A stretch of 64,000 bases of DNA. It comes from Capra hircus. Lineage: Eukaryota > Chordata > Mammalia > Artiodactyla > Bovidae. The notes beneath the pieces were generated by a model, which saw only the letters and a list, made by a program, of their open reading frames with translations, ran no database searches and was not told the origin of the DNA. Numbering within the stretch: position 1 is the first letter of the stretch; every line of letters begins with the position of its first letter. Position numbers and translations under genes: made by a program. Location of the stretch: contig NC_030826.1 in NCBI RefSeq assembly GCF_001704415.2, positions 61,151,362 through 61,215,361 of the forward strand. Direction: 5' to 3'. Positions 36,769 through 47,339 of the stretch are shown here, piece by piece.

Positions 36769-38452
36769 TGTGCCACACATACACACAATCCACCCATGTG
36801 CACACACACAATCCACTGTGCGCACACACCAACCAATCCCGTGTCCACACACTCCCCATGTGCACACACACACACTCCCCATGTTGTACACACACAGTCG
36901 CCTGTGCACACACACTATCTCTTGTGTGTACACAAACATACTCCCCATGTGTACACACACACAGTCCCGTGTGCATGCAGCACAATCCCCATGTGTACAA
37001 ACACACTCCCCACATGCGCACTCACAATCCCCATGTGCACACACACACAATTCCTGGGTGCACACACACACACAATCCTGTGTGCACCACACACACACTC
37101 CCCATGTGTACACACCACACAGTCCCGTGTGCATGCACACAATCCCCCTGTGCACACACACGATCCCCGTGTGTACACCACCAGTCCCACCGTGCACACT
37201 CACAATCCCCATGTGCACACACACACACAATCCCGTATGCAGACACACACACAATCCCATATGCCACACATACAACACATCCCATGTGCACGAACCACAC
37301 ACAATCCCCATGTGCATGCACACAATCCCGGGTGCACGAACACACACACAATCCCCATGTGCATGCACACCAATCCCGTGTGCACACACACAATCCCCAT
37401 GTGCACACATACACACAATCCCTGTGTGCCACACACACACAACAATCCCGTGTGCAACACACAATCCCCTTGTGTACACCACACCTCCCATTGAGCCACA
37501 CAATCCCCGTGTGTACACACACACAATCCCTGTCACACCCATACAATCCCAATGTACAAATACACTCCCCGTGTGTACACAAAACCCTCCTCCATGTGTA
37601 CACACACAATCTCCTGTGAACACACACACATCCCCGTGTGCACACACACAATCTGGTATGCACACACACACTCCCCTGTGCACATACACAGAATCCCTGA
37701 GTGTGCACACACACTCACCATGTGCACACACACAGTCCCCATGTGTACACACACAATCTTGTGTGCACACACATAATCCCTGTGTGCACACACAAATCCT
37801 CATGTGTACACCACCAATCCTCATGTGTACACCCACAATCCCCTTGTGCACCACACACACTCTCCATGTGTACACAAACACCTCCCATGTGCACACACCA
37901 CAGTCCCCGTGTGCATGCCACAATCCCCGTTTGTACACACCACATCCCATGTACACACACACACAATCAGAGTATACACAAACCCTCCCCATGTGCACAA
38001 ACACACTCCCCATGTGTACACACACACAGTCCCGTGTGCACGCACACAATCCCCGTGTGCACACACCACTCCCCTGTGTGTACACACACCACTCCCCATG
38101 TGCGTGCACACACTCCCCACGTGTGCACTCACAATCCCGTGTGCACGCACACAATCCCGTGTGCACACACACTCCCATATGAGCACACCCAATCCCTGTG
38201 CACACACAATCCCCTGTCCACAAATACAATCCCATGTGCAACACACACACAATCCCTATGTGTACACAAACACTCCCCATGTGTGCACACAGACAATTCC
38301 GTGTGCACCCACCAACTCCCCATGTGGCACACAGACACAAGTCCATGTGCACCATACACTCCCGCCAGTGTGTGCACACACACAATCCCCGTGTGCAGCA
38401 CACTCTCCCCGTGTGCACACACCACAAGTCTCGTGTCGCACACACATCAATC
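36769..38452. repeat. CA-rich tandem array (CACACAATCCC/GTGTGCACAC units), left of the gap
   Basis: About 1.7 kb of diverged units of roughly 20-27 bp combine a CA run, AATCCC or AATCCCC and the near-palindrome TGTGCACA. It starts immediately after the G-rich minisatellite. The array lacks stops in several frames, producing open frames of hundreds of codons rich in His, Thr, Cys and Val. These are artefacts of the unit. Confidence 0.96.
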
Positions 38453-38477
38453 NNNNNNNNNNNNNNNNNNNNNNNNN
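38453..38477. other. Assembly gap (25 N)
   Basis: Exactly 25 undetermined bases lie inside the tandem array, most likely a fixed-size placeholder. The true length is unknown. Confidence 0.99.
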
Positions 38478-38699
38478 GAATTGTGTGTGTGCACAGGGGG
38501 ATTGTGTGTGTGCGTACACGGGATTGTGTGTATGCACATGGGGATTGTGTGTGTGCACATGGGGATTGTGTGTATGTGTGCACATGAGAATTGTGTGTGT
38601 GCACAGGGGGATTGTGTCTGTGTGTACACGGGATAGTGTGTGTGCACATGGGGATTGTGTGTGTGCACACACGGGATTGTGCGTATGTGTGCACACGGG
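38478..38699. repeat. Same tandem array in inverted orientation, right of the gap
   Basis: Units here read GATTGTGTGTGTGCACA(T/G)GGG, the reverse complement of the units left of the gap. The orientation switches across the N run. Confidence 0.96.
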
Positions 38700-38879
38700 T
38701 GTCTGGTGAGGACCCAGGTTCTGTGGTCTGGGGTCTAGGGCCTGGGGACTGGGCAGATGGAGGGGGGAGAGTGCTGGGTGAGGAGGAGGATTCTGGGAAA
38801 GCAGACCCCCATGGAGAAACCTTTGGCCTCCAGACCCTTTCCAGACTCAGCGCTGCCCTCTGCTGTCTTTCTGGGGGAA

Positions 38880-38960
38880 AAGAAAGTGAAGTGACGTGGA
38901 AGTAATTCAGCCGAGTCTGACTCTTTCCGTCCCCTTGGACTATACAGTCCATGGGATTGT
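38880..38960 (-). repeat. Bov SINE fragment
   Basis: AAAGTGAAGTGACGTGGAAG and GACTCTTTCCGTCCCC resemble the reversed end of a Bov SINE. It stops at CAGTCCATGGG. Confidence 0.78.
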
Positions 38961-39002
38961 TTTTCTTTTCCATCTTTCCCCCTTTCTATTAAGATGCTCT
39001 TC

Positions 39003-39190
39003 CAGGCTTCTCTGGTGGCTCAGTGGTAAAGAATCCACCCTCAATGTAGGAGACCCAGGTTCAATCCCTGGAGGAGGGAATGGCTGCCCACTCCAGTATT
39101 CCAGCCTGGAGAATTCCATGGACTGAGGGGCCTGGTGGGCTACAGTCCATGAGGTCGCAAAGAGTCAGACATGACTTAGCAACTAAACAA
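39003..39190 (+). repeat. Bov-tA SINE with small internal deletion
   Basis: The head CAGGCTTCTCTGGTGGCTCAG and the box AGGTTCAATCCCTGG are present. About 20 bases between the box and GGAGGGAATGG are missing relative to other copies. Confidence 0.93.
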
Positions 39191-40667
39191 CAATGCAGTC
39201 CTCTTCCACTCACCCTGCGGCACCTAAAACCTTGGCCTGATGAATTTGTTGCATTTTTTAAAGGTCAGGGAATTTCAGCGGCAGTGGTGGGACCCACAGG
39301 TGGTGCTGGTGCCCGGCCCCCTCCCCTGCCTTGGGGGCCCTCCCCTCCCCTCCCACCTCCTGCACACATCTGCCCTGGGGGGCACTCAGCGGGGCTACAG
39401 GGGGCTGACAGTGTACAGCCTCCATTCAGGGCTGGCCCCTGTTATCCCCACTATGGGCGGCAAAGCAAGACGGACCTCTGAGAGCCCCCTGCCCTGAGGC
39501 AGCTCTCTGGGTGAAGTACAGGGGCTCCAGGGTGCACTTGAGGGCTCCGGGCTCCGGGACAGAAGGAAGAGTTCCAGACAACTCAACGCAAAGGCAGCCC
39601 CGCCTTTGCTCGGTCTGGGGGGAGACAGCGCGGAGCACCGCCCCCCACTGCCACGCTCCTGCGTTTTGGCCACGCGTGGTCTTGGAGATGGAGGCTCCGT
39701 GCTGAGGTCGTAGGTTGCCATGGATACCCAAATCTCCAGCCTTGTCTGTGCGCTGTGTGTCCGGGGTGGGGGGGGATCCAGGGGGAAAGAACTTGTCTGT
39801 TGATTCCTCTGGATGGGCTCTGCTGAGAGGATGCTCTAGTCTGTGGCCACAGCAGTCTCGGGGCTTCTGCAAGCCTCTGTGCTCAGTGGCCATCACTTCA
39901 TTAGAAGGCGGTTTAAGGGGGCTGAGGCCTGGGTCCTGGTTGTTCTATAGGAATGTATGGAATTCATCAAAACAGAAAAAACTGAAGCCCCTTGAAAAGG
40001 GAAATAAAGCGTTCTCTGAATTATCCTTCATTCAGCAGGAGACAGAGCCTCCCTCGGCACCCAGTTAAAGGGGTCCCCCCCATCCCCGAGTGGGTCACCG
40101 CACACACAGCTTCCAGAAAGGCGCCTGGGTCTGTGCCTCCTCAGGGGGTCGGGTGAGCCGGGTGTGGTGACCTTCCGTCTCCACACACCTGCTCTGCTCC
40201 TGTGTCTAAAGCTTTTTCCAGATCAAGATGGACGTGCCCATGGGGAGTGGGGCCTGCCTGAGAGCACGAGGTGACCAGGCCACAGAAAAGGAGGTCGTCT
40301 GCCCCTGGGAGAGCCCGGTGGAGGGCCATGCTGGCTGAGCCCGGGGCCTTGGGCCAGGAAGCCGCTCCCACAGACTCGGCAGGATGGGGCCACGGGGCCC
40401 GCTGGCTCTGGGACCAGAATGCATGAAGATCACACGTGGCGGCCAGAGGGCCAAGATGGCTGGACCCTGCAGAAGAGCGCTCTGGGCGGGTGCCCCGTGG
40501 CTAGCCCTTCCCTTGCCCCCGTCTTTCCTCCTGTTATCAGAAGACAGGCATGTGCACCAGAGGACTTGACTTGCTGCCTTAAAACCAATAAAAGGTTACC
40601 TTGTCGGAGTGCTTTTGGATTGGAATGCTAGCGGACGTCCAGTTTGATAAGCCATCTATGAGTTCTT
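39191..40667. other. Single-copy DNA, moderately GC-rich
   Basis: No repeat or exon is recognised. An X-box-like GTTGCCATGGATACC sits at 39714-39728. Confidence 0.45.
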
Positions 40668-40888
40668 GCCTGCTAAGTCCCTCCAGTCGTGTCCAACTCT
40701 TTTGCGACCCCATGGACTGTAGCCCCCCAGGCTCCTCTGCCCAGGGGATTCTCCAGGCAAGACTACTGGAGTGGGTTGCCATGCTCTGCTCCAGGGGCTC
40801 TTCCTGATCCAGGGGTCAAACCCTGGATCTCCTGCGTCTTCTGCACTGGCAGATGGGTTCTTTACCACCAGGGCCACCTGGGAAGCCC
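40668..40888 (-). repeat. Bov-tA-type SINE
   Basis: Complete in reverse, with a head GGGCTTCCCAGGTGGCCCTG on the minus strand. Confidence 0.93.
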
Positions 40889-41537
40889 TTTGCGGATCTC
40901 ACTTATGCCATAAACTCAGGTCTTGGTTTTCTGCACCAAGGGAACTGAATCGCCTCCAAGAGCTCCCTGCACGTATAGTCGGTTTGTGCGTGATGCTCTT
41001 ACCAACTGAGCTCCGCAGGGGGAGCTTGGGGCTGGGCCACCACACAGGAAGAGGGGGCTGGGAAAGGCATGCTCCTGGAGTGCCAGGCTTGCACAGATCC
41101 ACCCAGAAGCAGAGGGCAAGGTGGGATGAGGTGGGCCAGGGAACTGCCAGAGGAACTGCTGGAGAAGGGGGTGGGGCTCTCAGGCCACAGCGCAGGGCCA
41201 ACCTCTGGGAAGGCGGGGTGGAGGGGCCCCGGATGGCGGAGCAGTTCCAGGAACGTCGTGGCGAGGTTTCTGGGGTGTTCTTGAGCCTGTGTCTTTCGAG
41301 GGTGGCTGTGCATTTGGACCCCGCTGTAAGGGCGTTGGCTGGGAGCCTCTGCGGGTGGCCTGGCCGTGACGTGGACATGCTGGGGCCGCTCCGAGAGGTT
41401 TGCGTCCCGGTCGCCCTTCCCTCCCAGCTTTTCTCCAGTTATGAACTCAGCACGCTGGACAGATTGCTCCACGGTGAGTCTCTGCAGGGCCCTGGGCAAG
41501 CAGTGGGTCGTCTCACTTGGTGGAATTCCTCTTGAGC

Positions 41538-41962
41538 ACTGGTTCTCAAGCAGGGCCCAACTTTGTCACAGGGAACGTTGAGCAGTGTCCAGAGACATTT
41601 TCAGTTGCCATGGCTGGAGTGGGCCTGTGTCGGCGTGGGGGTGGGGGTTTCCTGAACTCCAGTAGGCAGAGACCAAAGTGAAAGTGAAAGCCACTCAGTT
41701 GTGTCCGACTCTTTGCAACCCCATGGACTGTAGTCCATGGAATTCTCCAGGCCAGAATACTGGAGTGGGTAGCTGTTCCCTTCTCCAGCGGATCTTCCTG
41801 ACCCAGGGATCGAACCGGGGTCTCCTGCATTGCAGGCGGATTCTTTACCAGCTGAGCCACCAGGGGAGGTGCTGCCGAGTGAACTACATGCACGGGGCCG
41901 CCCCACCCTCGACAGAGGATGATGGCTCTAAAGTCTCAGCCGCAGTGGAGGAACCTGGAACA
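41538..41962 (+). mobile_element. MER5A-like DNA transposon remnant, split by a SINE
   Basis: CTGGTTCTCAAGCAGGGCCC, GTCCAGAGACATTTTCAGTT and, after the SINE, AACTACATGCACGGGGCCGC match in order the non-autonomous hAT element MER5A as I know it. The Bov SINE at 41674-41868 interrupts it. Confidence 0.75.
41674..41868 (-). repeat. Bov-tA-type SINE nested in MER5A
   Basis: Near complete reverse copy from GTGAAAGTGAAAGCCACTCAG to AGCTGAGCCACCAGGGG. The host element continues on both sides. Confidence 0.93.
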
Positions 41963-42121
41963 GAGGTCACAGGTCACTGCCGTGTGCTGGGCACTGCTGG
42001 TTTCTGCCCAAAGTCCTGAAGTGTTGCCCTGAAGGGTCCACTGGGATCATGCTTGAACTGGGAAGTGGGTTGAAATTAAGGGTTATGTGGTGAATAAAAC
42101 ATTTCTTAAAAGTTACCTGGA

Positions 42122-42313
42122 GACATCCCTGGTGGACCAGAGGTTAAGGCTTTCCCTCCCAAAGCAGGGGGTTCAGGTTCGATCCCTGGTTGGGGAGCTA
42201 GGATCCCACAGGCCTTGCAGCTCAAAAAACAAACGTAAAACAGAAACAATACTGTAACAAACTCAATAAAGACTCTAAAAAATGGTTCACATTAAAAAAA
42301 AAAAACCTTGAAA
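42122..42313 (+). repeat. CHR-1-type SINE with 14-bp target-site duplication
   Basis: It runs from GACATCCCTGGTGGACCAG to an A-rich tail. AAAAGTTRCCTGGA occurs at both ends (42108-42121 and 42314-42327) with one mismatch. Confidence 0.93.
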
Positions 42314-42554
42314 AAAAGTTGCCTGGAAAGTCCTCGTAGGAAGAAAGGTAAGTGGTTTGCCAAACCACTTATTATGTTCTTCACCTTTAATCCTCAGAAT
42401 TCAAGAACCTCTCACTTTTAACCTCAGACACTTTCTTTATTTAGCCCACAAACACTGGGGCTGAGCCACCGCTCTACATACATCAGGAGACGAGTGGGGG
42501 TGGTAGGTGTGTTCCCCAAACCTGGATCCACTGCCCTGCAGGGAAACTCAGAGG

Positions 42555-42790
42555 CTTCAGCTCTGAAATAGCATCTCATTTCAGATTCTACAGAGTCCCC
42601 TCTCTTGGGCTCACAGGAGTCCCTCAGGAAGGGGAAGGGAAACTTCCTCCCAGAGAGTGAGCAGTCAGCCATGACTTCAGCTCTGAAATAGCATCTCATT
42701 TCAGATTCTACAGAGTCCCCTCTCTTGGGCTCACAGGAGTCCTTCAGGAAGGGGAAGGGAAACTTTCTCCCAGAAAGTGAGCAGTCAGCC
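42555..42790. repeat. Tandem duplication, 120-bp period, two copies
   Basis: Copy 1 (42555-42674) and copy 2 (42675-42790) differ at about three positions in 116 bases. The sequence is not a known dispersed repeat to me. The period is a whole number of codons, so a minus-strand open frame repeats a 40-residue block, but nothing else supports coding. Confidence 0.95.
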
Positions 42791-42829
42791 TCGTTTCTTG
42801 GAAGGTGAGAAGGCCAATCCATTGAAATG

Positions 42830-43004
42830 GTCTTCCCCGGTGGCTCAGAAGGTAGAGTCTGCCTGCCGTGCAAGAGACCTGTGTTTGGTCCCTGGGTCGG
42901 AAAGATCCCCTGGAGAGGACACGGCACCCCACTCCTGTGTTCCTGCCTGGAGACTCGCACGGACAGAGCAACTCAGGCTACAGTCCGTGGGGTCGCAGCT
43001 GGAT
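42830..43004 (+). repeat. Bov-tA SINE, diverged
   Basis: It shows a head GGTCTTCCCCGGTGGCTCAG, the middle GGAAAGATCCCCTGGAGAGG and a shortened end at GTGGGGTCGCAG. Confidence 0.9.
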
Positions 43005-43202
43005 GTGTTTCATTGCAAAGCTGGTCTGAAAGCAGATGAAGGGCAAATGCACGTCCTCCCGGCAGCCAGTGTGTCTGGAGACAAGGAGAATCTCAGCACC
43101 GGGCTTGCACACTCGTGCCCCTGGGCGCCCGGGGTCCTGCAGAGAAACCCCGCCCACCATCCAGGGATGGAGGATGGACTCCGTGGTTGCCTGAGCTGAG
43201 CA

Positions 43203-43336
43203 CGTGTGCGTGCCAAGTCGCTTCAGCTGTGCCCGACTCTTTGCCACCCCAGGGACCGTCGCCTCCGGGCTCCTCTTCTGTCTCCTGTGTTGGCAGGTGG
43301 GTTCTTTACCACTAGTGCCGCCTGGGCAAGCCCTAC
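43203..43336 (-). repeat. Bov SINE with large internal deletion
   Basis: Both ends are present in reverse (GCCAAGTCGCTTCAGCTGTG and TTTACCACTAGTGCCGCCTG), but the central block between the two halves is missing. Confidence 0.85.
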
Positions 43337-43339
43337 ATT

Positions 43340-44058
43340 CGGGGGAAGTGCAGTCACAGAGACCCCAAGAGGAAGGAAGGCGGCGGTCCACACGCGAAGG
43401 AATTTCTGTCTCCACCACATGCTGTTCAGAGGCAGGGAAGGCCCAAGGTGAGTGGACTCCAGGGAAGAGAGACAATCAAGGGACCGGTCTGGGTTTGTGC
43501 CAGCCCAGGGCGCCGGGGCCCTCGGGCGCTGACAGGCCGAGCGGGATACCGGCGAGGGGACACGGGTCTCAGGCTCAGAGGCCCTGCCCTGCACTCTGGG
43601 GATGGTCCCCTCCTGAGGCTTCACCAGAAGGGGGAGTCCCAGGCTCACGGATCCCCGGAGAGGCAGATTTTCCTCCTGGGGACTGAGAAGGAAGCGGGCC
43701 AAAAGGAAGGTCCTCTCCTGGCTGGAAAGCCAGAGAGTGGGGAGGCGCGGGGAGCGGAAGGGACCAGTCTCCCCCTGTGCTCAGCCCCAGAGCCCCCAGA
43801 GCCGCTGAGCTGCAGGCAGATGGCAGCTTGTGGGGGTCTCCTGGCTGCTGCGTCCTGGGGGCGACCGGGGGGCCGGGCCATTTCTAGTGGCTTTGGTGAG
43901 TGTTGAGACTCTGCAGAAAAACTCCTGCAGGAAGAAAGCTCCCTCCTCAGCCTGTGGATCATGGCCAAGAGAATCCCTCACTTGGAAGGGCATCTCTGCG
44001 TGTCCACCCCCGACTTCTGGACTGCAAACTGATTAACTCACTTCATCCGTCCCTGCAG
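43340..44058. other. Single-copy DNA, GC-rich
   Basis: I recognise no repeat or gene in this stretch. Confidence 0.45.
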
Positions 44059-44059
44059 G

Positions 44060-44268
44060 TTCCCCAGGTGGCTCTGGTGATCAAGAACCCGCCTGCCAAC
44101 GCAGGAGAGGTGAGAGACGCGGGTCCGATCCTGGGTTGGGAAGGTCCGCTGGAGAAGGAAACGGCAGCCCACTCCAGGATTCTCGCCTGGAGAACGCCGT
44201 GGACAGAGGAGCCTGGTGGGCCACAGCCCATGGGGTCACAGCAGTCGGACACGGCTGAGCGCACACAG
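44060..44268 (+). repeat. Bov-tA SINE
   Basis: Near complete copy from GGTTCCCCAGGTGGCTCTGG to GTCGGACACGGCTGAGCGCA. Confidence 0.93.
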
Positions 44269-44269
44269 G

Positions 44270-45339
44270 CGCGTCTTTCCCTGCTCAGCCTCAGTGGCTC
44301 GTCAGTTCCCCCGTCGAGCAGGTGAGGCTGGAGGCTGGGCCACGCAGAGGCCCCTGGACGGGGGCTGAGGCATAGGGCAGTAAGCGGTGCTGGGGCTCGT
44401 GGCCTCTTTGCGTGGACACGGAAGACAGAAGGTCCAGGTTCCTGGAGAACAGAGAAGTGAGGAGCTGCTTCCCTCCTTCTCTGCGGGTTCAGCCCTGAGG
44501 CTGCTGATGCCCCCACGCCCTCCCTGGCAGTGAAGTCTGTCTGAAGACATGCGTGTGGTCCAAGCATGAAGGGGGCGTCCCCTGATGGGAGTCCCCATCA
44601 GGTCTCAGCGTGTCAGCTGCCAGCTCGGGCCGTCCTGACTGCAGAGAATGATCTGGGCCCCTCAGGTGCACCAGGCCCCTCGTGGGGGGAAGACCCACCC
44701 AGGAGAGGCTGCTCCAGGGCTGCCAAAATCGAAGAACCGGGCTCTGCCGACGACGACGGCTTAAAATCCGTGTTGCCATGGCAGCGTGGCGCTAGGCCAT
44801 GGGTGACCCGGCTGCAGGGAGCTTTCATCTCGGGGAGGCAGGGTTGCTTTCGCTTGAGCTGGCTCCAAGGGGACACTGCCCTGGGGTCAAGCTTTGGCTT
44901 TGCTCCTGCGCCTGGGGATTGTCCCAGCAGTGGACAGCTGGGAACGGGAAGACAAAGAAGAAGGCTCTCAGAAGTCGGCCAAGCCCAGAGACTGCGATTC
45001 TGGTCGGGGGGAGTTGGCTTGAAACCCTGCGGGAAAGAGATTTGAGTCTGCAGAGAGAGCAGTTGAATGGTCTGTAACGAGGGACGCATCTGCACCGCTT
45101 GGCTTGAGAGGGAAGCTCCAATGAGAAGGTTTGTGTGTGTTTAGCGGCAGAGCCAAGGAAGAGTGTGGTTTATCTCCAGATGTGGCCTGGCTCAGCTAGT
45201 CCTAACGACCTGATTAATTTAAGGGTTCGCTGAACAGCCGTCCTGAGGACTTGCTGTGTGGTTGGCACAGGAAGATGCCAGAATGAGTCACGTGGCTTAA
45301 ATCCTTAAGGACTTGCTGGGCAGTCAGGGCACTAGACGG
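44270..45339. other. Single-copy DNA with an RFX X-box-like palindrome
   Basis: No repeat or exon is seen. GTTGCCATGGCAGC at 44772-44785 matches 13 of 14 positions of the palindromic X-box GTTGCCATGGCAAC. Confidence 0.45.
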
Positions 45340-45546
45340 TGAAAGTGTTAGCTGCTCAGTCGTGTCCAACTCTGCGACCCCACGGACCGTAGCCCTCCAG
45401 GCTCCTCTGTCCACGGGATTGCCCAGGCAAGATACTGGAGTGGGTTGCCATTCCCTTCTCCAGGGATCTTCCCGACCCAGGGATCGAACCTGGGTCTCCT
45501 GCATTGCTGGCAGATTCTTCACAGTCTAACCCACCAGGGAAGGCCC
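45340..45546 (-). repeat. Bov-tA-type SINE
   Basis: Reverse-oriented. Ends readable as GTTAGCTGCTCAGTCGTGTC and TAACCCACCAGGGAAGGCCC. Confidence 0.93.
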
Positions 45547-45564
45547 AGGGCACTAAAACCTGCG

Positions 45565-45778
45565 TTAAAATGGTGTACGCTGCTGTGTATAGATCAGATA
45601 GCTACTGAGAGCCTGCTGTATAGCATAGGGGACTCTCCTCAGCACTGTGGTCACCTCAGTGGGAAGGAAATCCAAGAAAAGAGAGGATATGTGTATGGCT
45701 GATGTACTTTGCTGTACGGCAGAAACGAACATGACTTTGTAAAGCAACTCTACTCCAATAAAGATTTTTTTAAATGAT
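45565..45778 (+). mobile_element. L1 3' UTR fragment (artiodactyl L1)
   Basis: The GCCTGCTGTATAGCATAGGG ... TGATGTACTTTGCTGTACGG ... CAACTCTACTCCAATAAAGA series is the typical 3' end of cetartiodactyl L1 copies. It ends in a short T/A tail. Confidence 0.85.
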
Positions 45779-45971
45779 GCAAAGCAGCATGTGATCAATT
45801 GCCTAGAGACTTCAGAGAAGGGGGAATCACTCCACGGGTGCCGTCAGGGTTTCACAGGTGAGTCTAGGTTGAGCCTCAGTTGATGGGAGGAAGGGGAGGA
45901 GAGCATTCCCGTTGGAAGGACCACAGGGACAAACGGGTGGCTGCAGGATAGAGGGGGAATCAAGGTTCACT

Positions 45972-46098
45972 AAGGAGAAGGCGATGGCACCCCACTCCAG
46001 TGCTCTTGCCTGGAAAATCCCATGGACAGAGAAGCCTGGTAGGCGGCCGTCTATGGGGTCTCACAGAGTCGGACACGACTGAAGTCACTTAGTTGCTT
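45972..46098 (+). repeat. Bov SINE, short form, with 10-bp target-site duplication
   Basis: It begins at AAGGAGAAGGCGATGGCACC and ends GACTGAAGTCACTTAGTTGC. AAGGTTCACT flanks it at 45962-45971 and 46099-46108, and a third copy of the same site occurs at 46460-46469. Confidence 0.93.
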
Positions 46099-46106
46099 AA
46101 GGTTCA

Positions 46107-46253
46107 CTGTCGTGTCTGAGGATGCCCACGAGGGCTGCCTGGGCCTTCCAGCTCCTCCGCTAATGCCCCTCGGGACTCTTCGGACTCAGCGTAGTGCGTA
46201 ATCTCCCCCACCCGCCTCCTCCTCTTGGTCCCCTGGCCCATCGGAGGGCAGCT
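46107..46253. repeat. Left arm of a perfect 147-bp inverted repeat
   Basis: It is the exact reverse complement of 46814-46960, with no mismatch found on reading both through. It lies directly after the short Bov SINE and its target site. Confidence 0.96.
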
Positions 46254-46561
46254 CGGGAGGACAGGCTTAACTCGATGGGCGACGGGGGTCACACGACTGA
46301 GTGACTTCACTCTCACTTTTCACTTTCATGCATTGGAGAAGGAAATGGCAACCCACTCCAGTGTTCTTGCCTGGAGAATCCCAGGGATGGTGGAGCCTGG
46401 TGGGCTGCCGTCTGTGGGGTCTCACAGAGTCGGACACGACTGAAGTCACTTAGTTGCTTAAGGTTCACTAAAGGGCCAGGAGGAGGTGATGCTGCGGCGC
46501 AGGCTGATCCCAGAGCTGCGCTCGGGAGGACAGGCTTAACTCGATGGGCGACGGGGGTCAC
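46251..46561. repeat. Direct repeats of 42 bp and 55 bp around the inverted-repeat loop
   Basis: A 42-bp segment is identical at 46251-46292 and 46520-46561. A 55-bp segment is identical at 46054-46108 and 46415-46469. The second includes the SINE end but also runs into flanking DNA, so shared SINE sequence alone does not explain it. Confidence 0.93.
46293..46450 (+). repeat. Bov SINE (BOV-A2-like) inside the rearranged block
   Basis: It contains a junction with TTTCACTTTCATGCATTGGA, then GGAAATGGCAACCCACTCCA and the ACACGACTGAAGTCACTTAG end. The first monomer is only a short remnant. Confidence 0.88.
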
Positions 46562-46813
46562 GGAGCCTGAGCGCGTCTGATCAGAGCCCCACTTCGGGAG
46601 GATCTGTCTGGGCAGAGTTTGGGATGACAGGGCCGCAGCGAGCTTGTGAGGCCTCCACAGGGCTCGAGAAGTAACGGGACCGCAGGGGGCTGACAGCGGG
46701 GGCTCGAGGGGCAGGGCAGCCAGGGCCAGACGGGCCTGGGCACGCCGAAAGCGGCCAGAAGAGGTTGGGGGCGAAGGCAGCTGAGACGGGGAGCCCGGTG
46801 CATCAGAGGGTGC

Positions 46814-46960
46814 AGCTGCCCTCCGATGGGCCAGGGGACCAAGAGGAGGAGGCGGGTGGGGGAGATTACGCACTACGCTGAGTCCGAAGAGTCCCGAGGG
46901 GCATTAGCGGAGGAGCTGGAAGGCCCAGGCAGCCCTCGTGGGCATCCTCAGACACGACAG
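46814..46960. repeat. Right arm of the 147-bp inverted repeat
   Basis: The reverse complement of 46107-46253; 560 bp separate the arms. The neighbouring single-copy sequence on the right continues smoothly from this arm, so this may be the original location and the left arm the copy. Confidence 0.95.
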
Positions 46961-46969
46961 GGGGTGCCA

Positions 46970-47335
46970 AAGACCCGGTGTTCGAGAGCAGGTTGGCAGG
47001 CAGGGCAGAGCCTGGGGTGGGGGGAGTGAGTGAGGAGGAGCGTGGGGGGCTGGCTGGAGACCACGGGTGCAGGCTGGCAGTACAGGGGCGGCTGTGAGCT
47101 GATGTCTTCTCGGGCAAATGCCTCAGCCCCACCACTTACTTCTGTGTCTGTGTGTCCGACGGTGGGGGAGAAAGACGGTGGGGGAGAAAGACGGTGGGGT
47201 GATCTGAAACAGTAGCCTGAAACACACACATTTACACATGGAAAGTAGAAAGCTGGGGGATTTGCTGTCTGACACAGGAGCCCACAGCCGGAGCTCCGTG
47301 CCGACCTCGAGAGTGGGGTGGGGAGGGAGGTGGGG
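46970..47335. other. Single-copy DNA with a small 16-bp tandem repeat
   Basis: GACGGTGGGGGAGAAA-type units recur about 2.5 times around 47157-47199. Nothing else is recognised. Confidence 0.55.
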
Positions 47336-47339
47336 GGAG

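Noticed and set aside
36735..38980. Possible CRISPR array
   Set aside because: The units are diverged, short and contiguous, without unique spacers between constant repeats, and the genome is mammalian. It is a satellite-like tandem array.
40771..41535. 254-codon plus-strand frame
   Set aside because: Its first part is a reversed Bov SINE and the rest has no motif, so it is a chance fusion of repeat and single-copy DNA.
46826..47029. Duplicated small protein encoded on both strands of the 46-kb inverted repeat
   Set aside because: The identical 45-residue stretch in two frames results from the perfect inverted repeat and gives no independent support for coding.
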